Below, piece after piece: positions 8,481-18,348 of a stretch of DNA of 64,000 bases. Source of the DNA: SIG653 sp964509125. GTDB lineage: Bacteria > Bacillota > Clostridia > Oscillospirales > CAG-382. The notes under the pieces are model-generated. The model made no database searches. It was not told the DNA's origin and saw only the letters and a program-made list of their open reading frames with translations. The stretch is from contig CAZDVZ010000001.1 of the NCBI GenBank assembly GCA_964509125.1, positions 66,598 to 130,597 on the forward strand. The letters are read 5' to 3'. Each line of letters begins with the position of its first letter. Within the stretch, counting starts at the first letter, position 1. The translations under genes were made by a program, and so were the position numbers.

Positions 8481-10229
8481 TTAAGCAATTATCATTTTTC
8501 CGTCAGCATCAAATGAATAAACGCCCGATGCCACAAGACCGTTTGCTTTCGATTCACTTACGCCGTAAGAGCAGTTTTTAACAGCCTTTTTGGATGAATT
8601 GATGTAATAATAGTTGCCTTCTTCGTCTTGAACTACGCCTGCATATGTAGCAACTCCGTTTACGTAGTAACGAATTTCTCCGTCTTCATCAAAAGAAAGT
8701 CCCTCTTTTACATCAAGAATCATAACACCATTTTCATCAAATGAATAAACGCCCGATGCCACAAGACCGTTTGCTTTCGATTCACTTACNNNNNNNNNNN
8801 NNNNNNNNNNNNNNNNNNNNNNNNNNNNNNNNNNNNNNNNNNNNNNNNNNNNNNNNNNNNNNNNNNNNNNNNNNNNNNNNNNNNNNNNNACGTAGTAACG
8901 AATTTCTCCGTCTTCATCAAAAGAAAGTCCCTCTTTTACATCAAAAATCATAACACCATTTTCATCAAATGAATAAACGCCCGATGTCACAAGACCATTT
9001 GTTTTCGATTCACTTACGCCGTAAGAGCAGTTTTTAACTGCTTTTTTAGATGAATTGATGTAATAGTAATTTCCGTCCAAATCTTGAACTACGCCTGCAT
9101 ATGTAGCAGCTCCATCTACCATATAAATAACGTCGCCATTTGCTAACTTTGCAACGCCCACAAGCTTGCCGTTTTCATCAAATTGATATTTTCCCTCAAT
9201 GAGCAAACCGTTTGCTCTGGTTTCACTAATTCCGTAAGTGCAGGATTTAACTGCTTTTTTAGATGAGTTTATATAATAGTAGCTTCCTTGGGAATCTTGA
9301 ACTACGCCTGCATATGTTGCCTCGCCGTTTACATAATAACGTATTTCGCCGTCTTCATCTACACGAAGTCCATCAGAAGAAGTTTCCGGAACGATCATTT
9401 TGCCATCTGCGTCAAATTGATAAACTCCCGCAGGGAGAAGTCCGTTCGCTTTTGCCTCGGTTATACCGTAAGAACAGTTTTTAACCGCTTTTTTAGATGA
9501 ATTGATGTAATAATAGTTCCCTTCTTCATCTTGAACCAAGCCTGCGTATGTAGCTTCGCCATTTACATAATAGCGTATTTCTCCGTCTTCGTCAAAGCAA
9601 AGACCATCTTTCGGAACATCCAGAAATGTAGAAGCTGTTCCGCTTTGTTTGCCCTTAACGCCAACAGCGGTTCCTCTTGTTGTGCCTTTAACGCTTCCTT
9701 CCACCATGGAAAAAATAATTTCATCGCCATTTGCAACAGTATCCAAAACTGTAAAAGGAATTGTAATAACAATATCGCCATCATTTATAAGGCCTTGATA
9801 TGTTTGACCTTCTTTTTCGAAAGGATAAGAAATAAGATCTATAAACATACAAGCATATATGCCGTTTGTACTGTCATATTTACAGATCTGCTCATATCTT
9901 GCCGATAAAGCCTCAACACCGCTTAAAGAAACGGTATACATTGGAACCGTGGTCATAAATGCATCCATGTTATCTCCGGATTCCGTAATAACACCCGCTA
10001 CCTTTGTTTCATCAAAATCGAGACTAAACTCAACAGCGTCAAGTTCTGTTACGATATCTCTTATTGAAATAACTACATTGATTGTATCACCGGGTTTTGC
10101 TGTTTCGGGCACGGTAATATCAAGAACAAAAGCTGCGTCTGCCGTTGTTTCGCTTGCGGCGAAAGCGTTTGTAACGAAACACACGCTAAGCATCGCAAAA
10201 ATGAGGATTGCACTAACTAATTTTTTCAT
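8481..10229 (-). CDS. Secreted cohesin-domain protein with five repeated C-terminal modules (contains a sequence gap)
   Basis: 582 residues from ATG 10229, which has AAGGAGT 8 bases upstream; the longer upstream frame lacks such a site. A signal peptide (1-25, ending AFAA) precedes a cohesin-like domain (about 30-195). From about 207 to the end come five modules of about 74 residues built on EIRYYVNG, TYAGVVQ, YYYINSSKKAVK, a Cys-x-Tyr-Gly turn and a YxFDxxGxM ending. Similar C-terminal modules occur on secreted proteins of gut Clostridia and are thought to bind the cell wall or carbohydrate. Module four is interrupted by 100 N (8790-8889), yet the frame stays open across it. True module number is uncertain. 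Confidence 0.85.
   Translation of the reverse strand: MKKLVSAILIFAMLSVCFVTNAFAASETTADAAFVLDITVPETAKPGDTINVVISIRDIVTELDAVEFSLDFDETKVAGVITESGDNMDAFMTTVPMYTVSLSGVEALSARYEQICKYDSTNGIYACMFIDLISYPFEKEGQTYQGLINDGDIVITIPFTVLDTVANGDEIIFSMVEGSVKGTTRGTAVGVKGKQSGTASTFLDVPKDGLCFDEDGEIRYYVNGEATYAGLVQDEEGNYYYINSSKKAVKNCSYGITEAKANGLLPAGVYQFDADGKMIVPETSSDGLRVDEDGEIRYYVNGEATYAGVVQDSQGSYYYINSSKKAVKSCTYGISETRANGLLIEGKYQFDENGKLVGVAKLANGDVIYMVDGAATYAGVVQDLDGNYYYINSSKKAVKNCSYGVSESKTNGLVTSGVYSFDENGVMIFDVKEGLSFDEDGEIRYYXXXXXXXXXXXXXXXXXXXXXXXXXXXXXXXXXXVSESKANGLVASGVYSFDENGVMILDVKEGLSFDEDGEIRYYVNGVATYAGVVQDEEGNYYYINSSKKAVKNCSYGVSESKANGLVASGVYSFDADGKMIIA
8790..8889. other. Assembly gap (100 N) inside the module repeats
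   Basis: One hundred undefined bases within the fourth module. The matching stretch of module five (8562-8661) is also exactly 100 bases, so the gap preserves both frame and module length. Confidence 0.95.
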
Positions 10230-10408
10230 AAAACAATACTCCTTAGTTTTTTTAAACGGATATGAAATTTTAATTTTACAAACCCGCATATTAAATTTAT
10301 ACCACACAATTTCGCATTAATCTATTTTTTTTTGAAAATATTCTTTTTTTTCAATGGCAAAAAATTAACATTTTAGCCAAAAGCTCATCCCAAATATTCA
10401 AAAGTCCG

Positions 10409-10436
10409 GGGACCGCAAAGATCGCGTTGCGGTCCC
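10409..10436 (-). terminator. Terminator of the ABC transporter operon
   Basis: GC-rich 10-base perfect stem (GGGACCGCAA/TTGCGGTCCC) just downstream of the second ABC gene on the minus strand, followed by a short T run. Confidence 0.75.
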
Positions 10437-10443
10437 GAATATT

Positions 10444-13086
10444 TTAAATATCATATTTTGCCAAAATTTCGCTTGGGGTTTTGCGTAAAAGTAAAATTAT
10501 AGGAATTATACCGCATACCACACTTAAAGCATATAGAATAATCAGTACGATCCCCGCATACCAAATTGGGTAAAAAAGCATTTCCTCAACCAACGAAGAT
10601 ACAGCAAGACACGCGCCTATAAATCCGCTGGATAAAAGATAGCCGGGTAGCACCGTAAGAGAAGAAACGACCAAAGCCTCTATAAAAAACTTGAAAGTCA
10701 TGTTTCTTTTGGAAACACCTATGGCACGGTATATTCCCACCTCTTTCACTCTGCTCATAAGTGAAGAACGCATAATGAAATACATACACAGGCTCAATAG
10801 TATCAAAACAACAGCCATTGATGTAAGGTTAGATATAATTATTTCTTTTGTATCGGCAATAGTGTTTTGAAAAATATTGTCCGGCGTTACTACGGCAGGA
10901 AGTTCATACTTCGTCTTCAGATCTGAAAATTCAGATTTAAGCCACGATTCCGTGAGAGCTACATCATATGAATGGACAACAGTGTAAGTTACATCACTGT
11001 AATAAGAATCTGAATAAAATGCGTCATAGATAAATGTGGAATCATATATATATCCACTGCTGCCCAAAGCCGATTCATCAGTTTCGCCTATTTGCTTTGA
11101 AAAAGCCACGAAATCGGTTTCGCTTACGAGGTATGAAATATCATAATTAAAAACGCCGTATATATCCTCTTCTTGAAAATTTATTGCATATTTATTAGGA
11201 TCATTCACCAGCTCTTCAAGTACTTTTTCAGTGGGTGTTTCTCCATAAAGCCTTTTGTAATCCAAAATCAATAAATACTCTTTTGCCGTAATGACGTTTT
11301 CAATTTTAATGTCGCGGCCGTTTATCTTGACAGTACTGTTTTTTTGCGGGAGATCTGTTGATTTTTCGTAACGGGTTACAATAACCCCGCTCCCTTCGGA
11401 AACTTCAATGCCATACTCAGAAGCGAGAACAACTTTAAGGCCCGACTGATTGATAACATACTGCGCCATAGATCTCTCGGATAAATAAACTGCGCTTTCA
11501 GAGGATTTTACCACGCCTACAATTCTTATATTTTCACCGCCCACAGTAAAATCCGAAGATGTAAGGCCCAAAAGATCATTGTATTCCGAAATATACCCCA
11601 AAGTTGATTTTTCAATCAATTTATCTGCCAAATCTGTTGTGATAATAATATCATATTGTGAAATATCATCTTTTTTGCCGGCTACAAGAGGCAGATCTTT
11701 CACTAATTCTGTTCCAAGATAAACAGCATTGGCAGATATCGTGGAAGAAAAGTAATTTTGCGAAAATGTTTCAAATTGTCCCGGCTCAAAACTTATACTT
11801 TTATCGCCTGAAGGATATTCATGGGAGATTCTTATATAATCTATGCCGGATTCTTCATTCTTTACCGCATTGTTCAGTTTTTCCGAAACCGCATTATCAT
11901 CTGTATAAACATAAAAAACATTATGATTATAAGAGTCTTTAGCGTCTAAAATATCCGATACAGATATTCCGAAGCCTGCACACATAAACACAAAAACAGC
12001 GGCAAAAAGGCACATACAACGGCGCATCATCTTTTTTCCGCGCTTTTGTTTTTGAGAAAAGACGGCGTATCCGCTTTTAACTGAATTTTTAAAAGCAAAA
12101 AGCGTACCAAACCGTGTCCCGCTTATGGGAGGAAGTTTTGACATTTGAAGTTTCAAATTTTTTTCCGCTTCTTCATATTTTTGCTTATATACTCCCTCTT
12201 TAAGCTTTATCTCGCTTGAGTCTTCAAGGACTTGAACATTTGAAGAATCTATCTTCACATAAAATTTCCCACCATTATTTATTATTTTAAGGTTTATGGG
12301 AGCTTTGGAAGATTCTCCATAATATTCAATGTTGACGTTTTCATGATTCAAACTGGTTTTTTCAAATTCACCCAAATAAATTGCATTTTTATCTTTTTGA
12401 TAAAACCCGCTTGCTGACTCATTATTTTTTATATTAACAACTTTGCCGTCAGACAGTTCGATTACTGTATCACAATAATAATCAACAAGATTGGCTTCGT
12501 GAGTTACAAGCAACACCAAATGTTCATTGGATATTTCTTTCAACAGATCCATTATCATTACGGTATTTGCTTCATCCAAATTTCCGGTTGGCTCATCTGC
12601 AAGAATAATTCCCGGATTTTTGACAATGGCGCGAGCAATTGCTATTCTTTGTTGCTGTCCGCCCGAAAGTGTGTCCGGAGTTCTTTTGGAATATTTCTCC
12701 ATTCCCACATTTTCAAGTGCTGCCATAACTCTTTCTTCAATTACCGAAGGATCTTCAACTCCGCAAAGCATCAAAGCGTTTGCTACGTTTTGAAAACAAG
12801 TTTCTTCTTTGCACAGATTGTAGTTTTGAAAAATATATCCCATAGATTGGTTTCTTACCATATCAGCATTTCGAGATATGTCATTTCCATTCACATCAAT
12901 AATTCCCGAATGAAATTTATCAAGACCGCCTATGACGTTAAGAAGAGTAGTTTTTCCGCACCCGCTTTTCCCAAAAATTGCAACCATGCCTTTTTCGGGA
13001 AGCTGTAAATTAATATCATTAATTACATGAATCTCATTTTGTCGTCCCTTGTTGAAGAATTTGTGGAGAGAATTTATTTTTATCAT
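10444..13086 (-). CDS. ABC transporter, fused ATPase and MacB/FtsX-type permease (B)
   Basis: 880 residues. The N-terminal ATPase has Walker A GKSGCGKTT from residue 39, the ABC signature LSGGQQQR near 141 and Walker B IILADEP near 165. A membrane helix (about 350-373) starts the permease, followed by a large extracytoplasmic domain of nearly 370 residues and three C-terminal helices (from about 747). This is the MacB/FtsX-like layout used for export of lipids, peptides or lipoproteins, or for mechanotransmission. It overlaps the upstream ABC gene by four bases and likely pairs with it as a heterodimer. Substrate unknown. Third gene of the riboswitch operon. Confidence 0.88.
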   Translation of the reverse strand: MIKINSLHKFFNKGRQNEIHVINDINLQLPEKGMVAIFGKSGCGKTTLLNVIGGLDKFHSGIIDVNGNDISRNADMVRNQSMGYIFQNYNLCKEETCFQNVANALMLCGVEDPSVIEERVMAALENVGMEKYSKRTPDTLSGGQQQRIAIARAIVKNPGIILADEPTGNLDEANTVMIMDLLKEISNEHLVLLVTHEANLVDYYCDTVIELSDGKVVNIKNNESASGFYQKDKNAIYLGEFEKTSLNHENVNIEYYGESSKAPINLKIINNGGKFYVKIDSSNVQVLEDSSEIKLKEGVYKQKYEEAEKNLKLQMSKLPPISGTRFGTLFAFKNSVKSGYAVFSQKQKRGKKMMRRCMCLFAAVFVFMCAGFGISVSDILDAKDSYNHNVFYVYTDDNAVSEKLNNAVKNEESGIDYIRISHEYPSGDKSISFEPGQFETFSQNYFSSTISANAVYLGTELVKDLPLVAGKKDDISQYDIIITTDLADKLIEKSTLGYISEYNDLLGLTSSDFTVGGENIRIVGVVKSSESAVYLSERSMAQYVINQSGLKVVLASEYGIEVSEGSGVIVTRYEKSTDLPQKNSTVKINGRDIKIENVITAKEYLLILDYKRLYGETPTEKVLEELVNDPNKYAINFQEEDIYGVFNYDISYLVSETDFVAFSKQIGETDESALGSSGYIYDSTFIYDAFYSDSYYSDVTYTVVHSYDVALTESWLKSEFSDLKTKYELPAVVTPDNIFQNTIADTKEIIISNLTSMAVVLILLSLCMYFIMRSSLMSRVKEVGIYRAIGVSKRNMTFKFFIEALVVSSLTVLPGYLLSSGFIGACLAVSSLVEEMLFYPIWYAGIVLIILYALSVVCGIIPIILLLRKTPSEILAKYDI

Positions 13087-15329
13087 TCGACAGCACCTCC
13101 CCTTAGAGATTTTTTAACGCTTTCCTCAAACAGAGTTTTAATTTGTTTTCTTGTAACTCTAAAGGTGATAAGCAACATTCCCACAAAAATAAGACAATAT
13201 TGATACGGATAAAGGAAAGTGAACATCTGATTAAATTTTGCAGATGTAAAAATAAGAATTGCGGCACATATCACTGCTATGAATGCGGGAATCAATGAGA
13301 TAAGCATTCTTACATACATTCCTATTCGAATTGACTTTACGGAGATCCCCATAGAACGCATTATTGCCATATCACCCTTAAATGCGCCTAAAGTTCTGTG
13401 GGAGCAAAGGTTTACAAAAAATGCAAGGAAAACGATGGAAAGTCCCCAAGTAAACAGCGTTATAACGCCACTTAAAACAGATATTATCGCAGTAAACTGG
13501 TCAGGAGTATACGTAGTGTCTGCAGGAACTGCAATATATCCCATTTCTTTCAGTTTTTCAACACTTTCCTCTGCTTTTGAATCATTTTCGAAAAACAGCG
13601 ATGCCTGCCTGTACGATTCTTTAAGAAGTCCTTCTGAAATTTCAGCAAGCAAAGAAGGATGTATCAAAATTTTTTCTTCATTTGACGTACCACTTACACG
13701 CTCTTTTGATATAAAGTCTTTCTCAACTTTATAATTAAAGACGTCATCTTCCTGGGATACATATGAACTATAATAATTGTACTTACTATATTGAAAATCA
13801 AAATTCACTGTAATATCAAAATTATTTTCATATGCTTTCATAAATTCTGCGGAGTTAATACAAAGTTTCCCTTCCTCCACGTCAAAAGAGGGAGAAAAAG
13901 AGTAAAAATATGCGGTATCGTTCACAGAATCATCGTTTGAAGAAATGTTTACCTTTATGGCATAGGAAGTTTGAGAATTTAGAAAATAAGTTGCTGTGGC
14001 AATTTTAAATCCCTGCTCTGTAAAAAGGCATTTTCCCGTAATATTATTATCATAATAATACTTTATTCCCGTTATCTTAAGAGTCAAGCCGTTATACGTC
14101 AGCTCATCTACCAAAATTGAATCTTTCCCAAATAACAAACTTTCGGAAATAGGGAGATAAAGAAAAACTTCATTATCGCTTTTCGGATAATCTCCAATTA
14201 TGTCATTTCCAAAATCCTCTCCGTATGTGGCATTATATGCTTTTGAAACATATCGATCTTCTGTTGGATCATAACATCTAAAGGAATAATCTTCTTCTTG
14301 ATCAAGCAAAAGATCATAATGTAAAAAGCTATCGGCTCCAAGATCCCGTGTCATTTTTTCAAGTTCTTCATCGGAAATAACTTCTCCGCTGAGTTTAGTA
14401 ATTACAACTCTTCCCTCAATGTTATTAAACATATAGCTTTCACCAAAAACTTCTGACATATCGCCAAAAGAGGAAGAAACTAAAAACATCCCTAAAGTTC
14501 CCAATATCATAAGCAGACACAGGAAGAAGGAAAGCTTAGGTCTTGAAGTAAAAATTGCCTTTCCCAATGTGATGCCGTTTTTAATTTGAGTAGATTTTTT
14601 TGAAGTTTGCTTTGGTTTTTGAATCTCCGATTCCAAGGGAGTATATGGCTTTTTAATTACTGTATCAGACTCTACCGAGCCGTCAAAAAATCGAATATGA
14701 CGTGTAGCATAAGCTTCCACCTCTTCATAATTGTGTGTTACAACTATAAGAATTTTATCTTTAGAAACTTCGTGCAAAAGCTTTATAATTTCCTCAGAGG
14801 TGACAGAATCTAAATTTCCCGTAGGCTCATCTGCTAAAATTATGGGACTGTCTTTCGCAAGAGCACGAGCAATTACCGTACGCTGCTTTTGACCTCCTGA
14901 AAGCTTGCTTCCTTTATGCTTCAAGTGAGACGTCATTCCCACACGGTCAATAAGCTCAAGTGCGCGCTTGCGACGTTCATTTTTATCCTCAATATGCATC
15001 AAAGCAAGTTCCACATTTTGAAGGACGGTAAAGCTGTCAATTATATTATAATCTTGAAAGATAAAGGAGATATACTTGCTCCTATATTCTTCCCAATCGG
15101 GTTGCAAGTAGTGAGAAGTTGACTGTCCCTCTACGTACATTTCCCCTTCTTCATATGAATCCATACCGCTTATGACATTTAAAAGGGTGGATTTTCCCGA
15201 TCCGGATTTTCCTGTAACGGCTATAAATTCACCCTTATCAAAGGATAAATTTATACCTCTAATGCCAACGGTGACATTACCTTCGGAAACATATATTTTC
15301 CCAATATCAGTCAAAGTCAGAAAAGCCAT
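13083..15329 (-). CDS. ABC transporter, fused ATPase and MacB/FtsX-type permease (A)
   Basis: 748 residues with the same plan as its neighbour: Walker A GKSGSGKST (40-48), signature LSGGQKQR near 142, Walker B IILADEP, then a helix near 268-290, an extracytoplasmic domain rich in Tyr, Ser and Asp, and three C-terminal helices. The start has AAAGGAGAT. It begins 19 bases after the P-type ATPase stop and its own stop overlaps the next start, so ATPase, A and B form one operon. The duplicated ABC genes probably make a heterodimeric exporter. A role in envelope or metal homeostasis is suggested only by the operon. Confidence 0.88.
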   Translation of the reverse strand: MAFLTLTDIGKIYVSEGNVTVGIRGINLSFDKGEFIAVTGKSGSGKSTLLNVISGMDSYEEGEMYVEGQSTSHYLQPDWEEYRSKYISFIFQDYNIIDSFTVLQNVELALMHIEDKNERRKRALELIDRVGMTSHLKHKGSKLSGGQKQRTVIARALAKDSPIILADEPTGNLDSVTSEEIIKLLHEVSKDKILIVVTHNYEEVEAYATRHIRFFDGSVESDTVIKKPYTPLESEIQKPKQTSKKSTQIKNGITLGKAIFTSRPKLSFFLCLLMILGTLGMFLVSSSFGDMSEVFGESYMFNNIEGRVVITKLSGEVISDEELEKMTRDLGADSFLHYDLLLDQEEDYSFRCYDPTEDRYVSKAYNATYGEDFGNDIIGDYPKSDNEVFLYLPISESLLFGKDSILVDELTYNGLTLKITGIKYYYDNNITGKCLFTEQGFKIATATYFLNSQTSYAIKVNISSNDDSVNDTAYFYSFSPSFDVEEGKLCINSAEFMKAYENNFDITVNFDFQYSKYNYYSSYVSQEDDVFNYKVEKDFISKERVSGTSNEEKILIHPSLLAEISEGLLKESYRQASLFFENDSKAEESVEKLKEMGYIAVPADTTYTPDQFTAIISVLSGVITLFTWGLSIVFLAFFVNLCSHRTLGAFKGDMAIMRSMGISVKSIRIGMYVRMLISLIPAFIAVICAAILIFTSAKFNQMFTFLYPYQYCLIFVGMLLITFRVTRKQIKTLFEESVKKSLRGGAVE

Positions 15330-15348
15330 AGTATCTCCTTTCGTGTTT

Positions 15349-17985
15349 TTATTTCTCGACAGAAAGTTTATTCTTTGTTCTTTGTATCAATTTTATAATT
15401 TCCATAATTGGAATTATGCTTACAGACAGAAGAATAATAATTCCAAATTCAACCACGCTTACATTTTGAATGTCAAATGCGCTTTTCAAAAACGGAATAA
15501 AAGTTACTCCTAAAGTCAATAAGAATGAAAGTGCCATAGCGCCAAGCAACCACCGGTTCTGACTTTTCATTGAAAAAACAGATTTATGGCGTGAACGCAA
15601 GTTATAAGAATGAAATATCTCTACAAAAGATAGCGTAAGAAAAGCAAAAGTAATACCTTTTTCGCTTTCGCCAATGCCAAACATATTAAATTCTCTGTAA
15701 TATCCGTATAAATATGCTCCGATGGTTATGAGAGTGATGATAACGCCGGAAAGTGCAACATCAAATCCCAATCCTCCTGCGAAAATGCCCTCGTTTGATT
15801 TTCTGGGAGGTTTTTCCATAACATCATTTTCACTTTTTTCCATACCCAAAGCAAGAGCCGGAAAACAGTCGGAAATCAAGTTTATCCATAGTAAATGTAT
15901 CGGCTTTAAAATTGTAAAACCTAACATTGTTGCGGTGAAAATAGACAAAACCTCCGCAAGGTTTGATGAAAGCAAAAACTGTATTGACTTTCTGATGTTT
16001 GAATATATTCTTCTACCTTCTTCAACGGCATCAACGATAGTTGCAAAATTATCATCTGCCAAAACCATATCGGCAACATTTTTTGTAACATCTGTACCCG
16101 TTATTCCCATGCCCACACCTATATCTGCTGTTTTTATAGCAGGCGCATCATTCACCCCGTCTCCGGTCATGGCAGTAATACATCCTCTTCGCTTCCACGC
16201 AGAAACAATTCTTACTTTGTGTTCAGGCTGAACTCTGGCATATACAGAATATTTTTCAATTGTTTTATAAAGTTCATCGTCGGAGATTCCGTTTAATTCT
16301 TCCCCTGTTATTGCTTCTTTCCCGCCATATAAAATTCCAAGCTGTTTCGCTATGGCAACGGCAGTATCTTTATGGTCTCCGGTAATCATTACAGGAGTAA
16401 TTCCTGCCATTTTGCACTTTTCAACTGCTATTACCGCCTCCGGACGTACAGGATCGATCATTCCCGAAAGTCCTACAAAACAAAGTTCTGTTTCAAGATA
16501 GTCCATATCAAAAGACTTTATTTCTTGGTTCCATATCCTCAAAGCGCACGCAAGCACACGAAGAGCTTCATCTGCCATTTTTTTATTTTGGGCAATGATT
16601 TCATTTTTTTCGTCTTCCGAAATAAGGGTAATTTTGCCCTTTTTTAAAACATATTTACAGCGTTTTAAAATCTCATCGGGTGCACCTTTGGTATATTGAA
16701 CAATCCCATCTTTACTTTCACATACGACGGACATCATCTTTCTATCAGAATCAAAAGGTGCTTCTCCTATTCTTTTATATTCTGAAATCTTTTCTGATAA
16801 TCCTTTTTTATAACATTCATTAACTAAAGCACATTCTGTAGGCTCTCCCACGGCTTCACCGTTTTCCAATTTTGCGTCGCTGCAAAGAGCCATTCCCAAA
16901 ATAAGTTTTTCCTCATCTTCAGAATAATGCTTTACTACAGTCATTTTATTTTGAGTAAGAGTTCCTGTTTTATCGGAACATATTATTTGTGTGCATCCCA
17001 AAGTTTCAACCGCGGTTAGTTTTCTAATAACAGCGTTTCGCTTTGACATATTTGTAACACCAATGGAGAGAACGACTGTTACTACCGTTGCAAGCCCTTC
17101 GGGAATCGCTGCCACGGCAAGACTTACAGCTATCATAAATGTATCCAAAAGTGCGCTGCCGGATAAATCGGGATATATTTTAAATACATCTACTGCGAAA
17201 ATTACAACGCAAATTGACAAAACAAGAACGCTCAAAACTTTGCTGAGCCCTGATAATTTCTTTTGAAGCGGTGTTTCTCCATCTGATGCAGATGAAATTG
17301 CATGGGCAATTTTTCCCATTTCCGTCTTCATTCCCGTTGCGGTAATTACCGCCATCCCTCTGCCGTAAACCACAGTACTTCCCATATATACCATGTTTTT
17401 ACGATCACCTAAAGAAATTTCGCCTTTTTCGCTAAACAAAGTTTCCGAGCTTTTTTCAGAAGGAACAGACTCCCCTGTGAGTGCTGCTTCCTCGATTTTC
17501 AAGCTATGGCTTTCTATTATTCTACCGTCTGCAGGAACTGAGTCGCCGGCCTCCAATACAACAATATCTCCCGGAACAAGCTCTTCGCTTTTAACCGTCA
17601 TAAATGCGCCGTCTCTTATTACTTTTGAAGTAGCGGCAGAGATTTTTTGTAATGCTTCAATTGCTTTTTCTGCCTTCGTTTCCTGAAAAACTCCCAAAAT
17701 TGCATTTACCGTTACAACTATCATAATGATTATAACGTCTGTAAACGGCTCATTTGCATACACCGCAGTTATTCCGGAAACCACAGCCGCAACAATTAAA
17801 ATAATTGTCATGGGATCTGTAAGTTCACTTAAAAACTTTCGAAGCAAAGAAACTTTCTTTTCTCCTTCAAGCTTATTTTCCCCATGTTCTTCAAGACGTT
17901 TTTTCACTTCGTCCTTATTAAGCCCCGATTCGCCGGAACCTAATGATGCCAAAACATCTTTGGTTTCTCTTAAATACTCCTTCAT
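15349..17985 (-). CDS. P2-type cation-transporting ATPase, probable Mn2+/Ca2+ exporter
   Basis: 878 residues from ATG 17985 (AAGGAGGAC upstream). It has the actuator motif LTGESVPSEK, the membrane motif PEGLATVVT, the phosphorylated Asp338 in SDKTGTLT, the nucleotide-binding KGAPDE and the hinge MTGDGVNDAPA. About ten membrane helices can be drawn. The family is the SERCA-like P2A group, which moves Ca2+ or Mn2+. The membrane motif has Ala where the second ATPase in this window has Pro (PEGLP). The gene lies directly under a yybP-ykoY riboswitch, whose known ligand is Mn2+, so manganese export is the best inference. First gene of a three-gene operon. Confidence 0.92.
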   Translation of the reverse strand: MKEYLRETKDVLASLGSGESGLNKDEVKKRLEEHGENKLEGEKKVSLLRKFLSELTDPMTIILIVAAVVSGITAVYANEPFTDVIIIMIVVTVNAILGVFQETKAEKAIEALQKISAATSKVIRDGAFMTVKSEELVPGDIVVLEAGDSVPADGRIIESHSLKIEEAALTGESVPSEKSSETLFSEKGEISLGDRKNMVYMGSTVVYGRGMAVITATGMKTEMGKIAHAISSASDGETPLQKKLSGLSKVLSVLVLSICVVIFAVDVFKIYPDLSGSALLDTFMIAVSLAVAAIPEGLATVVTVVLSIGVTNMSKRNAVIRKLTAVETLGCTQIICSDKTGTLTQNKMTVVKHYSEDEEKLILGMALCSDAKLENGEAVGEPTECALVNECYKKGLSEKISEYKRIGEAPFDSDRKMMSVVCESKDGIVQYTKGAPDEILKRCKYVLKKGKITLISEDEKNEIIAQNKKMADEALRVLACALRIWNQEIKSFDMDYLETELCFVGLSGMIDPVRPEAVIAVEKCKMAGITPVMITGDHKDTAVAIAKQLGILYGGKEAITGEELNGISDDELYKTIEKYSVYARVQPEHKVRIVSAWKRRGCITAMTGDGVNDAPAIKTADIGVGMGITGTDVTKNVADMVLADDNFATIVDAVEEGRRIYSNIRKSIQFLLSSNLAEVLSIFTATMLGFTILKPIHLLWINLISDCFPALALGMEKSENDVMEKPPRKSNEGIFAGGLGFDVALSGVIITLITIGAYLYGYYREFNMFGIGESEKGITFAFLTLSFVEIFHSYNLRSRHKSVFSMKSQNRWLLGAMALSFLLTLGVTFIPFLKSAFDIQNVSVVEFGIIILLSVSIIPIMEIIKLIQRTKNKLSVEK

Positions 17986-18002
17986 AAAGTCCTCCTTATA
18001 AC

Positions 18003-18031
18003 AAAAAACTTCTTGCCTTTGAAACAAGAAG
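18003..18031 (-). terminator. Riboswitch-linked intrinsic terminator
   Basis: On the minus strand CTTCTTG (18025-18031) pairs with CAAGAAG (18009-18015) across a 9-base loop and is followed by a run of six T. It lies 17 bases before the ATPase start and would stop transcription unless the alternative hairpin forms. Confidence 0.8.
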
Positions 18032-18057
18032 GACAGGGATTTTTTCCAACTTGTTTC
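18021..18057 (-). promoter_or_regulatory. Antiterminator hairpin of the manganese riboswitch
   Basis: GAAACAAG (18050-18057 in minus-strand reading) pairs perfectly with CTTGTTTC (18021-18028). The second arm overlaps the first arm of the terminator, so only one of the two hairpins can exist at a time. Confidence 0.65.
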
Positions 18058-18074
18058 AGTACCTAAAACATTTT

Positions 18075-18196
18075 CATGTCTTTACTATTATACGGCAAAT
18101 TTACCGCATCAAAACAAGTCTGGCCATTTAAGGTAACACCGGGGAAAAACCCATGATGTCGATGATACCGCACTTTCGTGCCGGCTACTCCCTTAA
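18075..18196 (-). ncRNA. yybP-ykoY (Mn2+) riboswitch aptamer
   Basis: Reading the minus strand, the segment begins with AAGGGAGTAGC, contains the loop segment ATCATCGACA, continues through CGGTGTTACC and AAATGGCC, and ends with a hairpin (ATGCGG/CCGTAT) and AAAGACATG. These conserved blocks and their order fit the yybP-ykoY class, which binds Mn2+ and turns on exporters such as P2A ATPases. Boundaries are approximate. The downstream terminator/antiterminator pair and the identity of the first gene agree with an on-switch at high manganese. Confidence 0.82.
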
Positions 18197-18200
18197 GAAT

Positions 18201-18229
18201 AGAGTAGCATATTTTTATATATTTGTCAA
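18201..18229 (-). promoter_or_regulatory. Promoter of the riboswitch operon
   Basis: Minus strand TTGACA (18224-18229), a 17-base spacer and TACTCT (18201-18206) preceded by TGC, i.e. a consensus -35 with an extended but otherwise weak -10. Transcription would start at about the first base of the aptamer. Confidence 0.6.
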
Positions 18230-18305
18230 GGCTTTTCATAAATATGTTTTTTTGAATTACGTTGCAAATTAAAGATAAAGAATCAAAAATATTTAATTCA
18301 AAAAA

Positions 18306-18340
18306 GCGAACGATATTGTATTTTTTGAAATATCGTTCGC
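18306..18340. terminator. Strong bidirectional terminator
   Basis: A perfect 11-base inverted repeat (GCGAACGATAT/ATATCGTTCGC) flanked by A5 on one side and T6 on the other. It separates the AlgI-type remnant from the riboswitch promoter. Confidence 0.85.
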
Positions 18341-18348
18341 TTTTTTAA

